A stretch of DNA of 46,456 nucleotides from Candidatus Aerophobota bacterium (GCA_014859225.1 JACUUP010000001.1:1-46456), one strand, 5' to 3'; counted from the first letter of the stretch, positions 14,017 to 22,638 are shown. Numbers and translations: made by a program. The notes: generated by a model from the letters alone, not told the origin.

Positions 14017-14985
14017 TTGAGAAAGATTGGAGTTCTTACCAGTGGAGGCGACGCTTCCGGAATGAATCCCTGTATTAGAGGAGTAGTTAGAGCTGCTACC
14101 CAGGAAGAGCTGGAAGTTGTGGGCATAAGACGAGGGTATGCAGGATTAATCGAGCAAGATATCCAGCCAATGGATGCAAGCTCAGTCTCGGGTATTATTT
14201 GTCAGGGAGGGACCATACTGAAGACTGCACGTTCTGATTATTTTATGCAACAGGAAGGACAAAGAAAAGCGGTTGACAACATTAGAAAAATGGGAATAGA
14301 TGCCCTGGTTGTTATTGGGGGAGATGGTTCGTTTAAGGGAGCTAAAATGCTTGATGAGGTATGGGGAGTTCCTACGGTAGGAATTCCCGCCACAATAGAT
14401 AATGACATCTGGGGAACTGATTTTACCATAGGATTTATGAGCGCGGTAAACACTGCCCTTGAGGCAATAGATAAAATAAGAGATACCGCTACCTCGCATA
14501 ACCGTTTATTTTTGATAGAGGTCATGGGAAGAACTTCCGGATTCATTGCCCTGTGGGCAGGGGTTGCCGGAGGTGCAGAGGATATTGTAATTCCAGAGAT
14601 ACCTACTAACCTTGATAGTATCTGTGCAAAATTGGAAGAGGGGCGAAGACGGGGGAAAACCAGCAGTATAATGGTTGTGGCAGAAGGAGATGAGGCGGGT
14701 AACGCCTTTGAGATTGCATCAAAGATAGAGCAAACGATACATTACGAGGTTAGAGTAGCAGTTTTAGGGCATATGCAAAGAGGAGGCGCACCAGGTGTCT
14801 GGGATAGAATTCTCGGTATGAAATTAGGAAAAGGTGCAGTTGACGTGATATGTGAGGGAAAAAGGAATGTTATGGTCGGGCTGGTAAACGGAAAGATTAA
14901 AGTTTCGCCGATAGAAGATAGCTGGAAAAGAAAAAAAGAGATAGACCTTGAGCTTTACCGCTTAAACCAAATTATGGCTACGTAA
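14017..14985 (+). CDS. pfkA: ATP-dependent 6-phosphofructokinase
   Basis: 322 residues from TTG 14017, the normal PfkA length (about 320). AAGGTG lies 5 bases before this TTG. An in-frame TTG at 13960 coincides with the -35 box and is rejected. Motifs in order: KIGVLTSGGDASGMN (N-terminal nucleotide loop), IGGDGSFKGA (Gly rather than Asp after GGD points to ATP, not pyrophosphate), GIPATIDNDI (the catalytic TIDND), EVMGRTSGF (fructose-6-phosphate site) and a C-terminal GHMQRGG. It phosphorylates fructose 6-phosphate in glycolysis. Monocistronic, with its own promoter. Confidence 0.95.
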   Translation: MRKIGVLTSGGDASGMNPCIRGVVRAATQEELEVVGIRRGYAGLIEQDIQPMDASSVSGIICQGGTILKTARSDYFMQQEGQRKAVDNIRKMGIDALVVIGGDGSFKGAKMLDEVWGVPTVGIPATIDNDIWGTDFTIGFMSAVNTALEAIDKIRDTATSHNRLFLIEVMGRTSGFIALWAGVAGGAEDIVIPEIPTNLDSICAKLEEGRRRGKTSSIMVVAEGDEAGNAFEIASKIEQTIHYEVRVAVLGHMQRGGAPGVWDRILGMKLGKGAVDVICEGKRNVMVGLVNGKIKVSPIEDSWKRKKEIDLELYRLNQIMAT

Positions 14986-15036
14986 AAGAAATTTTTGATA
15001 ACAAATTAACCTGTGCGTGGATACACATAGGGTAGA

Positions 15037-15588
15037 TCACAGCTCAGGAGTGGCATACCCTGCGTCCTTTAGAACCTTCAGCAAACTTTCTCTTGCCTTT
15101 TTGTATTCATCGGTAAAAAAAGGCTTGCACATATCAATAGATACTTCCTCAGTCACCAGTTTACTGGCAAAAGCCATGCAGGTTGCCTGTCCACAATCTC
15201 CACAGTTGGTTCGGGGTAAAAGCTTGTAGATACCAAGGGCTGTTAATTTGGCACGCGTCTTGTAGCTCGGAGTAATCGTGTCTTTGTCCTCGTAGGTTCG
15301 GTTGATCAGGTCTTTTACCTCACCCAGAACTTTTTTTGCCTCTTCAGGATTTTTGCATCCTGCAACAAGCATATTTTCAGGATAAAGAGTAACCCCTCTA
15401 CCCTCTTGCCTAAAAGAAAGTGTCCTGGCTTCTGGATTATAGATAGTCCCTTTAAAGATGGCATTCAAGTAGGGAAATGCAGGGCTAATATCACCTATAA
15501 GCTCTGCTGTAGCCGTAACCGTCTCTACCTCTCCGGGACGGCAGGGTGGAAAAAAGGTATTGATTTTACGAAGCTCTTTGAGAAGCAT
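15037..15588 (-). CDS. 4Fe-4S cluster protein related to the CODH/ACS gamma-subunit Fe-S domain
   Basis: About 183 residues. The C-terminal part has the PF04060-type motif TNCGDCGQATCMAF plus a fourth Cys in SIDMCKPF (Cys 129, 132, 137 and 154 from this start), as in the Fe-S domain of the corrinoid Fe-S protein large subunit. The N-terminal 110 residues carry no motif I recognise. The start is placed at ATG 15588, with GAGAGG 4-9 bases upstream; ATG 15600 is an alternative. The corrinoid-type Fe-S module is notable near MtrA-like genes, where it could serve in corrinoid reactivation; that link is inference only. Confidence 0.75.
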   Translation of the reverse strand: MLLKELRKINTFFPPCRPGEVETVTATAELIGDISPAFPYLNAIFKGTIYNPEARTLSFRQEGRGVTLYPENMLVAGCKNPEEAKKVLGEVKDLINRTYEDKDTITPSYKTRAKLTALGIYKLLPRTNCGDCGQATCMAFASKLVTEEVSIDMCKPFFTDEYKKARESLLKVLKDAGYATPEL

Positions 15589-15763
15589 ACACCCTCTCAT
15601 AATAGTTATTGTCTACTTTAACCATGTTGGTCAGCTCCTGGTATTTAATCGTAAAAGACAATTAGCAAAAAGCAGCCTACCCTACTCAAATTCCAACCAG
15701 CAAACCTTATAATAGAACACAGGAGGAAAATGTCAAATATCGCATTCTATATCAAAAAGTATC

Positions 15764-15831
15764 AAAAAGGGGACAGATTTATTTTCTGCTTTGCAGGAAG
15801 AAAATTAAAGAAAATAAATCTGTCCCCTTTT
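15764..15831. mobile_element. Palindromic MITE-like element, copy 2, inserted in mtrA-like gene
   Basis: Arms with GGGGACAGATTTATTTTC at 15769-15786 and its complement near 15810-15827, bounded by A/T runs, with 23 internal bases unlike those of copy 1. The minus-strand reading frame of an mtrA-like gene runs into its right end and stops at a TAA formed at the junction (15830-15832). Confidence 0.75.
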
Positions 15832-15871
15832 ATTTTGGAGGATATTCAGCTGGAGGTTCAACTTTTCTCAT
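15830..15871 (-). pseudogene. 5' remnant of a second mtrA-like gene
   Basis: Thirteen codons, MRKVEPPAEYPPK then stop, begin 11 bases before the end of the thioredoxin gene. They match the first 12 residues of the intact MtrA-like protein at 5163-5855 (MRKIQPPADYPP) at 9 of 12 positions, the rest being conservative. The frame is cut by the palindromic element and no continuation is found beyond it. The second cassette therefore once ended in an mtrA-like gene too. Confidence 0.82.
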
Positions 15872-16100
15872 TCTTGAGCCATTTTTTTATTTTATCAGGT
15901 GAGGCAATCTCCCCTGAACACATGAGCTTGCCGTCAATGGCAAGAGCCGGGGTCATCATTACCCCGAATTTGCTAATTTCTCGCACATCCTGCACCTTCT
16001 CAATCTCGGCTTCAACACCGAGCTCATCAATGGCTTCCCTGGCATTTGCCTCAAGCTTTCTACACTTTGCACAACCTGTTCCAAGAATCTGAACTTTCAT
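15858..16100 (-). CDS. Small thioredoxin-like redox protein (CAKC), copy 2
   Basis: An 80-residue thioredoxin-fold protein, nearly identical to the one at 6306-6545, with the same CAKC active site (residues 10-13) and MMTPAL cis-Pro loop. The start is ATG 16100, where GGGAGG precedes by 9 bases; a longer open frame to 16178 runs into the permease end and lacks a ribosome site. The gene is 28 bases from the permease stop. Directly downstream lies the mtrA-like remnant instead of the DGC gene found in the first cassette. Confidence 0.88.
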   Translation of the reverse strand: MKVQILGTGCAKCRKLEANAREAIDELGVEAEIEKVQDVREISKFGVMMTPALAIDGKLMCSGEIASPDKIKKWLKNEKS

Positions 16101-16128
16101 ACTATTCACCCTCCCTGCCGTGTTTTTT

Positions 16129-17166
16129 TTAAAACACAAATATTCCAAAAAGCATCCCGATAAAGGTGGACATAGCAACTACTAAAGTTATGTAAACAAG
16201 TGCTCTTTTTGTTCCCATGATGCTTCTTATAACGAGCATATTCGGGAGCGAGAGCGCAGGTCCAGCAAGAAGGAGCGCTAAGGCTGGCCCTCTTCCCATA
16301 CCTAAATCGAGAAAGGCTCGCAGGATTGGAACCTCGGTCAACGTGGCAAAGTACATCAATGACCCGGCAACTGATGCTATGAAATTAGAACGTAGTGCGT
16401 TTCCTCCCACCCAGGTCCTTATCACCTCAGGTGGCAAAAACTCTCTGATTATCCCGGCAGCAAATACTCCCACAAGGAGCCAGGGCAAAATTAGCAGGAC
16501 AAACTGATAGGTTGCTGCAAGCCAGGACAAAATCTCATTCTTGGTGAACCAGATTTTCAGCACAATGACCAGGAGCACGAGCAAGCCTGTAACTATCAAC
16601 CACTGTCCCCAGGCACCAAAAATGAGGATTCCTACGAGGTCGGCAAAGAATAAAAGGACTGCAGCAGGATTTTTTGAAGGTGTTTTGGGGTCAGCTACCG
16701 GAGAAAATTTTACCTTTTCCGCATCCTTTGTCCTTTTTTTCTCAAATATAGATGACATTATAAGACCAATAACGATGGAAAAGCCAACTGCCCCAATTGC
16801 TCGTGCTATACCAAGCTCTATCCCTAAAAGACGCGCCGAGTAAATAATGGCAAGCAGATTGATAGCAGGGCCTGAGTATAAAAAAGTGGTGGCAGGACCT
16901 ATTCCTGCTCCCAGGCTGTATATTCCGGAAAAAAGGGGAAGGATGGTGCAACTGCAAACAGCAAGCACTGTTCCTGCAACTGATGCTATGGCGTAGGATA
17001 AAACCTTGTTGGCAGAAGGTCCAAAGTACTTCAAGATAATTTCTTTTTTCACCATACTGCTTATCGCCCCGGCAATAAAAAAAGCAGGAACAAGACAGGT
17101 TAAAACATGAGCCGAGAGATACTCAATGAGTGCCCTCACCCCTGATAAGAGAATGGACACTAACAT
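16129..17166 (-). CDS. ArsP-type permease (DUF318 family), copy 2
   Basis: A 345-residue paralogue of the permease at 6578-7612. Most of the helices are identical, including CSCTILPLFSGIYSLGAGIG and ASVAGSLMYFATLTEVPIL. The central cytoplasmic loop (residues about 148-168, KRTKDAEKVKFSPVAD) has diverged strongly, so loop and not transport core separates the two. AAGGAG precedes ATG 17166. Same operon logic: arsR, permease, thioredoxin. Predicted to export organoarsenicals or a related soft metalloid. Confidence 0.88.
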   Translation of the reverse strand: MLVSILLSGVRALIEYLSAHVLTCLVPAFFIAGAISSMVKKEIILKYFGPSANKVLSYAIASVAGTVLAVCSCTILPLFSGIYSLGAGIGPATTFLYSGPAINLLAIIYSARLLGIELGIARAIGAVGFSIVIGLIMSSIFEKKRTKDAEKVKFSPVADPKTPSKNPAAVLLFFADLVGILIFGAWGQWLIVTGLLVLLVIVLKIWFTKNEILSWLAATYQFVLLILPWLLVGVFAAGIIREFLPPEVIRTWVGGNALRSNFIASVAGSLMYFATLTEVPILRAFLDLGMGRGPALALLLAGPALSLPNMLVIRSIMGTKRALVYITLVVAMSTFIGMLFGIFVF

Positions 17167-17221
17167 TTGTTTCTCCTTTTTATGATTAAATGGTCAGCTT
17201 AGCATATATTGCGGAAAAATT

Positions 17222-17533
17222 TTAGCTTAAAATGGCGGCTTTTTCCTTTGCTACTTTTTTTACAAAAGATAAAACAAGCTCAAGTACCTTAAACACATTT
17301 TCATCCTGCACTCTGTAATAAACACTTACCCCCTTTTTCCTTGAAGAAAGTATCCCTGCTCTTTTTAAAGCAGCAAGGTGGCGCGAGATATTGGACTGTT
17401 CCTCCCCAAGATGAGGAAAAATCTCACATACACACATCTCATTCTTCCTCAAATACTCAACAATCTTTATCCTGGTTGGATGAGATAGCGCCTTGAAATA
17501 TTTTGCCTGTGCCTCATAAATTTTTCCATCCAC
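17222..17533 (-). CDS. arsR: ArsR/SmtB-family repressor, copy 2
   Basis: A 103-residue paralogue of the regulator at 7670-7981. The helix-turn-helix (SNISRHLAALKRAGIL) and wing are conserved, and the sensing pair is CVCEIF preceded by Met instead of Arg. As the recognition helix differs only by Val/Ile, the two repressors probably bind each other's operators. First gene of cassette 2; promoter and palindrome lie just upstream (17556-17607). Confidence 0.92.
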   Translation of the reverse strand: MDGKIYEAQAKYFKALSHPTRIKIVEYLRKNEMCVCEIFPHLGEEQSNISRHLAALKRAGILSSRKKGVSVYYRVQDENVFKVLELVLSFVKKVAKEKAAILS

Positions 17534-17555
17534 CGTAGTTTCCTTTATTTATGCT

Positions 17556-17577
17556 TTTATGGTTAAATACTCATAAA
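17556..17577. promoter_or_regulatory. Probable ArsR operator, copy 2
   Basis: TTTATG-N10-CATAAA, the same arms and spacing as at 8001-8022, in the same position relative to the -10 box. Confidence 0.65.
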
Positions 17578-17579
17578 GT

Positions 17580-17607
17580 GTTATAAATAAAATCATCTTC
17601 CTGTCAA
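17580..17607 (-). promoter_or_regulatory. Sigma70 promoter of arsR-permease operon 2
   Basis: Minus-strand TTGACA (17602-17607), 16 bases, TATAAC (17580-17585), one base off consensus in the -10. Otherwise the same layout as promoter 1. Confidence 0.82.
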
Positions 17608-17696
17608 GTCAGAGGTCTCTTACTTGATACAGGTCACACATCCACCTGTCATTTTTACAAGGTCTACGGACTTAAGTTTAAATACGACCCCAAACC

Positions 17697-18044
17697 TCAG
17701 GAGCGTACCATAGTTAAAACCATCTTAAATTTATTTATTGCCTTGAGAACATGGGGCTTATTCGCAGGCATTATAATCATCTCACCTTCTTTTACACAAA
17801 AGGGTTTGCCAGAGATAGCAATCTCTGCCTCACCTTCAACAAGAAAGATAAGAGCATCAAAAGGTGTTGTATGCTCACTGAGTCCCTGTCCTTTATCAAA
17901 AGCAAAGAAGGTTACTGTGCCTGCTTTCTTATCAATTATGCTTCTACTTACTATAGATTCTTCCTGGTATTCTGCCAGCTCAGTTAGTTTTAGAGATCTG
18001 GCAACAAGCTTTTCCATAGTTTCTTGCCTGTTATTTTGCTCCAT
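17697..18044 (-). CDS. Cupin-domain protein
   Basis: A 115-residue cupin with a 30-residue helical lead, then the barrel: GQGLSEHTTPFDALIFLVEG (His and a possible metal cluster), EAEIAISGKPFCVKEGEMII and MPANKPHVLKA (second cupin motif with His). The His residues make metal binding plausible, unlike the cupin at 10325. AAGGAG is 7 bases before the ATG. It lies upstream of the second arsR cassette in the same direction, separated by about 160 bases that hold the arsR promoter, so it is probably a separate unit. Confidence 0.87.
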   Translation of the reverse strand: MEQNNRQETMEKLVARSLKLTELAEYQEESIVSRSIIDKKAGTVTFFAFDKGQGLSEHTTPFDALIFLVEGEAEIAISGKPFCVKEGEMIIMPANKPHVLKAINKFKMVLTMVRS

Positions 18045-18383
18045 ATTTTGACTCCTTGACTAAGATTTCAGTGCCCATAACATGACAGGCGAGACGCCTG
18101 TCCTACTTTACCTTAGCTGTCCTACGATGTATTAGCCATCTCTGGCAGGATGGGCGAGATGCCTGTTCTGCCTCTAAAGACCACTTCAACACTTCATTTC
18201 TTCTCGCAACCAAGGTGGTTTACTAACTACTTAACAGTATTTTTTATCTTACTTTTCTTTTTACCTTAAGTCAATTCTTTTTCTCTTAATCCGGGAACTT
18301 TTTTTGTGTTTTTATGTCTAAATTAGTTGTAAATATGGTTACTAAAATATTTTTTAAAAGGTCAATAAAAAAGGGAGGATTTG
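18045..18383. other. Intergenic stretch with REP-like palindromes
   Basis: About 340 bases between the divergent cupin and tolC-like genes. It holds one perfect palindrome (18084-18102), one degenerate copy (18143-18172) and then a very AT-rich region. A promoter for the efflux operon must lie in the AT-rich part, but I could not fix a convincing -35/-10 pair. Confidence 0.5.
18084..18102. repeat. REP-like palindrome GACAGGCG-AGA-CGCCTGTC
   Basis: A perfect 8-bp inverted repeat with a 3-base loop. Exact or reverse-complement copies occur at 41205-41223 and 42846-42864; worn copies at 18143-18172 and 42752-42782. All are intergenic. Confidence 0.8.
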
Positions 18384-19478
18384 ATGAAAGGCGCAGGAAA
18401 AAAATTTATTGTGTTGGTAGCGGTTTTAACAGTATTTGGCGCAGGCGCATCGTTAGCTTTGGCAGCACAGGTTCCAGAGTCTCCTGAAGTCATCTCTTTA
18501 ACTGATGCAATAAAACTGGCAGCTGCCCATAGCCCGCACATAAAAAGAGCTGAGCTTGAGCTCAAAGAAGCAGAGCTTTCTCTCAACGAGGTACGGGCAG
18601 AGCAGTATCTTCAACCCTCACCTGTTAGGCTTCGGGAAGCAGAAAATTCAGTCAAGCTGGCTGCGATAGATCTTGAAACGGCGAGGCAGGATGTAGCTTT
18701 TTCCGTTGAAGAGGCTTATTATGAGATTATAAGGCAGCAAAATCTGGTGAAAGTTAATGAAGAGGCGCTACTATCGGTTACAACTGACCTGAAAACGGTG
18801 GAAAGTAGATTTAGGGCAGGAGTTGCCTCCAGGTTAGACCTTTTAAGCGTGAGAAACCAGGTAAGCTCCGTGGAAGTTACATTGCAGGCAACTAAGCGAG
18901 ACCTGGAGAATACACTCTTTGCGTTCTCGCTTCTTACAGGAGTAGAAATTGGCGAAATTAAACTTAGCTATGAAAGCTACGAGGATTACACCATTCCAGA
19001 CGTGGAAATAAATTTAGATACATCTATCAAGGAAGCTTTAAATAACAGAGTAGAGGTTAAAAAAGCAAAGTTAAATGTAAACTTGCGAGAAACCGATTTA
19101 GAATTGGCAGACCCTGCCTATACCCCTGATATACAAATAGAGAGAATAAGGATAGCCTTAGAAAAGGCAAGGATAGATGAAGGAAGCGTGAAAGAGGAGA
19201 TAATTCTTGAGGTTAGACGTTTATTTAATACTCTGAAAAAATCAGAGCAGCTTATTGAAGTTAACCGACAAAAATGTGAACAGCTCAAAGAAGCCTTAAG
19301 TGTTGCAGAAGCAAGATTTGAGGCAAAAATAGTTACAATTGGCGAAGTCCTGGATGCCAAAACAAACCTCATAGAAGGAGAAAGTAGTTACATCAATTCT
19401 ATTTTTGACTACAATCTTAATCTGACAAGATTTTTTAACTATATTGGGCAGAGCTTCAGCGAAAGAGAGGAAAAATGA
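18384..19478 (+). CDS. TolC-like protein lacking the beta-strand insertions
   Basis: 364 residues: a signal peptide (about 1-28, ending LALAA), then two OEP-type helical repeats. Helical landmarks of TolC-family proteins are present (ISLTDAIKLAAAHSPHIKRA; VESRFRAGVASRLDLLSVRN; VAEARFEAKIVTIGEVLDAK). In both repeats the segment where a TolC protomer inserts its two outer-membrane strands is missing: EQYLQPSPVRLREAENS joins the helices directly, as does LADPAYTPDIQIERIRI. The protein is 75 residues shorter than the next gene's product. Start ATG 18384 follows GGGAGG by 5 bases. It is first in the MacAB-like operon and overlaps the second tolC-like gene by ATGA. It is possibly a periplasmic helical partner; otherwise a decayed or specialised channel. 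Confidence 0.82.
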   Translation: MKGAGKKFIVLVAVLTVFGAGASLALAAQVPESPEVISLTDAIKLAAAHSPHIKRAELELKEAELSLNEVRAEQYLQPSPVRLREAENSVKLAAIDLETARQDVAFSVEEAYYEIIRQQNLVKVNEEALLSVTTDLKTVESRFRAGVASRLDLLSVRNQVSSVEVTLQATKRDLENTLFAFSLLTGVEIGEIKLSYESYEDYTIPDVEINLDTSIKEALNNRVEVKKAKLNVNLRETDLELADPAYTPDIQIERIRIALEKARIDEGSVKEEIILEVRRLFNTLKKSEQLIEVNRQKCEQLKEALSVAEARFEAKIVTIGEVLDAKTNLIEGESSYINSIFDYNLNLTRFFNYIGQSFSEREEK

Positions 19479-20794
19479 AAATAGGCAAATTCGGGATAGT
19501 AGCAGTTATAATAGCTTTTTCTTTTCTCCCGCATATTGTTTTTGCTCAAGAATTCACCCTAAAAGAAGCTATTTCCTATGCCTTGAAAAACTCACCCCTA
19601 ATACAAGAGATTGAAGAAAACCTGGTATCTGCCAGAAGTAAGTACAAAGAAGAGCTTTCTACTCTTCGCACCTCGGTTGACTTGAGTGCCAGCACAGCAG
19701 CAGAAGCAGAAAGAGAATCTTTAACATCATCTATAAAGCTAAATCTTAAAAAACCCTTAAGCTTTTCACCTCATAGCTTAAGGTCGGTAAAAATAGCAGA
19801 GTTAGAGATGGAAAGTGCCCGGGCAAGATACAAAGCTCAGATGGCTGATGCCCTGCTGGAGATTAAAAACGCCTACTATTCGCTTTTTAAGGCACAGGAG
19901 TTTTCCCAACTGGCAGATGCAAAGCTAAAGGAAGGCAAAGAAAAGGTAGAGATTGAACAAAAAAAGGTTGAAAGAGGGGTTGCCTCAGAAATTGACCTTC
20001 TTCGGGCAAAAATTGAACTTGGCAACCTGGAAAAAGCAGTAATAGAGGCAGAAAATCAACTTGCTCTGGCAAAAATAAAGTTAAATCAAATCTTAGGAAG
20101 AGAACCTAAAGCGAAAATCTTTGTTAAAGAAGAGCTCAACGCTTCTTTACCTTTTGCCATGGACCGCAACTCTTTAATTGCTGAGATACTAACAAAAAGA
20201 CCAGAAGTTATTGAAGCTCAAAATTCCCTTGCGGGGACAAGTTTAGCTTTAGAGGAACTTATCTCTCAAAAAAGCCCTTCTTTTTCAGTTTATGGCGCCT
20301 ATCAGGTTGAGAATGGAGAAGCAAGGCTTAGCCTTGATGACAGGCTTAATGCCGCAGGCGAGATTTCCTATTCACCCAATACTGTATCTACTCTTGAAAA
20401 TTCAAAAGATGGGTGGAGGGTTGGAGTAACGCTAACCTGGACTGTCTCCGATGGGGGAGGACTTGATGAACGCATAAAGCAAAAACAATCTTCAGTGCGT
20501 CAGGCTGAAATAGCTCTCCAAAGAACTAAAGATTCTATTATTATTGAGGTAGAGTCTGTTAGGATGGCGGTGGAGGAAAATGAAAAACTTCTGGAAATAG
20601 CCAAAAAGCAGTTAGATGGGGCACAAAAAGTTTATAATATAAGTGAGGAAAGATTTCAAGCAGGGGTAATTACCGCATTTGAACTTCTACAAAGAGGTGG
20701 AGAAGCTCTGGAGGCAGAAAAAAACTATCTTTCAGCTCTTGTTGAATATAGCTTAAGTGTTGAGCGCTTAAAAAAGTGCCTGGTTATTGAATAA
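19475..20794 (+). CDS. TolC-family outer-membrane efflux protein
   Basis: 439 residues with a signal peptide (cleavage near VFA-QE) and two OEP repeats. Unlike the preceding protein, it has beta-strand insertions in both halves: near residues 60-95 (TSVDLSASTAAEAE and SSIKLNLKKPLS) and near 265-325 (SFSVYGAYQV and WRVGVTLTWTVSDGG). Helical landmarks include VERGVASEIDLLRAKIELG and ERFQAGVITAFELLQ. It should form the outer-membrane channel of the efflux pump encoded downstream. Its start overlaps the previous stop (ATGA). Confidence 0.9.
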   Translation: MKIGKFGIVAVIIAFSFLPHIVFAQEFTLKEAISYALKNSPLIQEIEENLVSARSKYKEELSTLRTSVDLSASTAAEAERESLTSSIKLNLKKPLSFSPHSLRSVKIAELEMESARARYKAQMADALLEIKNAYYSLFKAQEFSQLADAKLKEGKEKVEIEQKKVERGVASEIDLLRAKIELGNLEKAVIEAENQLALAKIKLNQILGREPKAKIFVKEELNASLPFAMDRNSLIAEILTKRPEVIEAQNSLAGTSLALEELISQKSPSFSVYGAYQVENGEARLSLDDRLNAAGEISYSPNTVSTLENSKDGWRVGVTLTWTVSDGGGLDERIKQKQSSVRQAEIALQRTKDSIIIEVESVRMAVEENEKLLEIAKKQLDGAQKVYNISEERFQAGVITAFELLQRGGEALEAEKNYLSALVEYSLSVERLKKCLVIE

Positions 20795-20835
20795 AAAGCT
20801 ATGGCTAAAAAGATGCTAAAGTGAGGATAACAGAT

Positions 20836-21921
20836 ATGCTTTTAAAAAAGAAAAAAGTATGGATTCCTTTAATAATTTTAATAGCTGCTGCAGGAACAGG
20901 GGGAACGCTTTATTATTATACGAGAGCAGATACAAAGAATACTGCAAGCATGGCTCAAATGCGAGAAGTGCCAGTCTGGCGGGGGGAAATAATAGATACG
21001 ACCCAGGCAGATGGAGTTGTGGGGGCCAACAGACGATTTGCGCTCAGAGCAAAAAATTCAGGCGAGATCGCCCGGGTGTATGTGAGTGAAGGTGAAATGG
21101 TGGATGAAAAACAGCTTATTGCCGAGCTTGATACCGAAGAGCTAAAAATTAGATTAAGGCAAGCTGAGATAAAATTTAACTCAGCCCGGCAGACGCTTGA
21201 GCGAGTCAGGTATCTTTTTGAGCAAAAAGCTATCTCAAAAGGGGAGCTGGAGGATGCTGAGTTTAGTTTTGCTGAGGCAGAAGAAAATTTAAATCTGGCG
21301 AAACTTCAATTTGAGCAAGCCTTTTTTAAATCCCCTATCCGGGGAGTTGTTACCAGTCTTCCAGTGCAGGAGACCGATATGGTATCTTCGGGAAGCGATG
21401 TTGCCATTATATCAGAGCTTGACCCAATAAAAGTTATCGCCTATATAAATGAGATAGACATAAGATTGTTAAAAGTGGGGCAAAAAGCAATCATTGTAGC
21501 TGATGCCTATCCTAAGAGAGAATTCCAGGGAAAAGTGATTAAAATTGCACCTGAGGCAGGAGTGCAGGATGGTGTGGTAAGCTTTGAGGTTACGGTGGAA
21601 CTTTCAAATAAAGAGGGAATGTTAAAACCAGGAATGAGCACCGAGGTACAAATAATTACCACGCAAAAAACCGATGTCCTTTTAGTTCCACGTGAGGCAA
21701 TAAGGATTGAAGAAGGACAAACATTCGTTATGGTTAGAGAGGGAGAGAAAGAAACTCTGAAAAAGGTAAGAACGGGATTAATCAGCGTAAATTTTACCGA
21801 AATTATTGAAGGCTTGAAGGATGGGGATAAAGTTCTCGTTTCTGCACAAACTCCTTTAGCAACACCAGCTGTAAGACCTGGTGCACCCGGAGGAATAGTT
21901 CCCATGATGCGGGTCCGCTGA
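20836..21921 (+). CDS. Periplasmic adaptor / membrane fusion protein (MacA/HlyD family)
   Basis: About 361 residues: an N-terminal membrane anchor (WIPLIILIAAAGTGGTLYYY), a biotinyl-lipoyl-like domain split by a helical hairpin (ALRAKNSGEIARVYVSEGEM and FFKSPIRGVVTSLPV), a beta-barrel domain and a C-terminal membrane-proximal domain (TFVMVREGEKETLKKVRTG). It links the inner-membrane ABC pump to the TolC channel. The start is ATG 20836, 9 bases after GAGG; GTG 20821 has no ribosome site. It is followed by macB-like genes. Confidence 0.9.
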   Translation: MLLKKKKVWIPLIILIAAAGTGGTLYYYTRADTKNTASMAQMREVPVWRGEIIDTTQADGVVGANRRFALRAKNSGEIARVYVSEGEMVDEKQLIAELDTEELKIRLRQAEIKFNSARQTLERVRYLFEQKAISKGELEDAEFSFAEAEENLNLAKLQFEQAFFKSPIRGVVTSLPVQETDMVSSGSDVAIISELDPIKVIAYINEIDIRLLKVGQKAIIVADAYPKREFQGKVIKIAPEAGVQDGVVSFEVTVELSNKEGMLKPGMSTEVQIITTQKTDVLLVPREAIRIEEGQTFVMVREGEKETLKKVRTGLISVNFTEIIEGLKDGDKVLVSAQTPLATPAVRPGAPGGIVPMMRVR

Positions 21922-21942
21922 GAAAAATGACAAGGATGACAC

Positions 21943-22626
21943 ATGCTCATACAATTGCAAGATGTAGTTAAAATTTACAATTTAGGTGCCCATTTTATAG
22001 AAGTTCCCGCTTTGCAGGGCGTTTCCTTGAATATTGAAAGGGGCGAGTTCGTAGCCATAATGGGGCCTTCCGGCTCAGGCAAATCAACCCTCATGAACAT
22101 CATAGGCTGCCTTGACCGTCCTACAAAAGGGTCATATTTTCTTGAAAATACTGATGTATCCAGACTAAGCGACAGGGAGCTGGCAAAAATCCGTAATCGT
22201 CAGATTGGATTTGTATTCCAGACATTTAACCTGCTTCCAAGAGAAACTGCCCTGCAAAATGTTGAATTACCCATTATATATGCAGGCATAAAAGCTTCAG
22301 CCAGGAAAGAGAAAGCTAACCAGGCACTTGGGCAGGTGGGGTTAGCTGAGCGGGAAGCCCATAAACCAAACGAGCTATCCGGGGGGCAACGGCAGAAGGT
22401 AGCAATAGCAAGAGCTCTGGTAAATAGCCCTTCTATAATTCTTGCTGATGAGCCCACAGGTAACCTGGATACCACATCAGGCAAAGAAATTATGCAAATA
22501 TTTGGAGAATTAAACAAGGAAGGACGGACAATTATCCTGGTAACGCATGAGGCAGAAATTGCAACCTATGCGAAAAGATTTATAAAAATGCGTGACGGAA
22601 AGATTGTTGAAGATAGTTCAAAATGA
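21943..22626 (+). CDS. MacB/LolD-type ABC ATPase
   Basis: 227 residues, the usual length. Walker [11 protein letters not shown], family-typical [18 protein letters not shown], signature [15 protein letters not shown], Walker [13 protein letters not shown] and switch VTHE are all present. It energises the FtsX-type permease encoded next. AAGGATG precedes the ATG. Confidence 0.93.
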   Translation: MLIQLQDVVKIYNLGAHFIEVPALQGVSLNIERGEFVAIMGPSGSGKSTLMNIIGCLDRPTKGSYFLENTDVSRLSDRELAKIRNRQIGFVFQTFNLLPRETALQNVELPIIYAGIKASARKEKANQALGQVGLAEREAHKPNELSGGQRQKVAIARALVNSPSIILADEPTGNLDTTSGKEIMQIFGELNKEGRTIILVTHEAEIATYAKRFIKMRDGKIVEDSSK

Positions 22627-22638
22627 GGTAAAGTCATT

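Noticed and set aside
15587-15646. 19-codon minus-strand frame overlapping the Fe-S protein start, preceded by AGGAG
   Set aside because: Could be a coupled leader peptide, but length and lack of similarity leave it unsupported.
15730-16092. Plus-strand open frame of 120 codons starting with AGGAGG and ATG at 15730
   Set aside because: After about 13 codons it enters the palindromic element and then runs antisense to the thioredoxin gene. Only the first codons could be a gene start truncated by the element; no homology can be argued.
17620-17721. Minus-strand frame ending in TGGCVTCIK, partly overlapping the cupin end
   Set aside because: It looks slightly protein-like and has two Cys, but it has no start codon and no recognisable family; at most a gene scrap.
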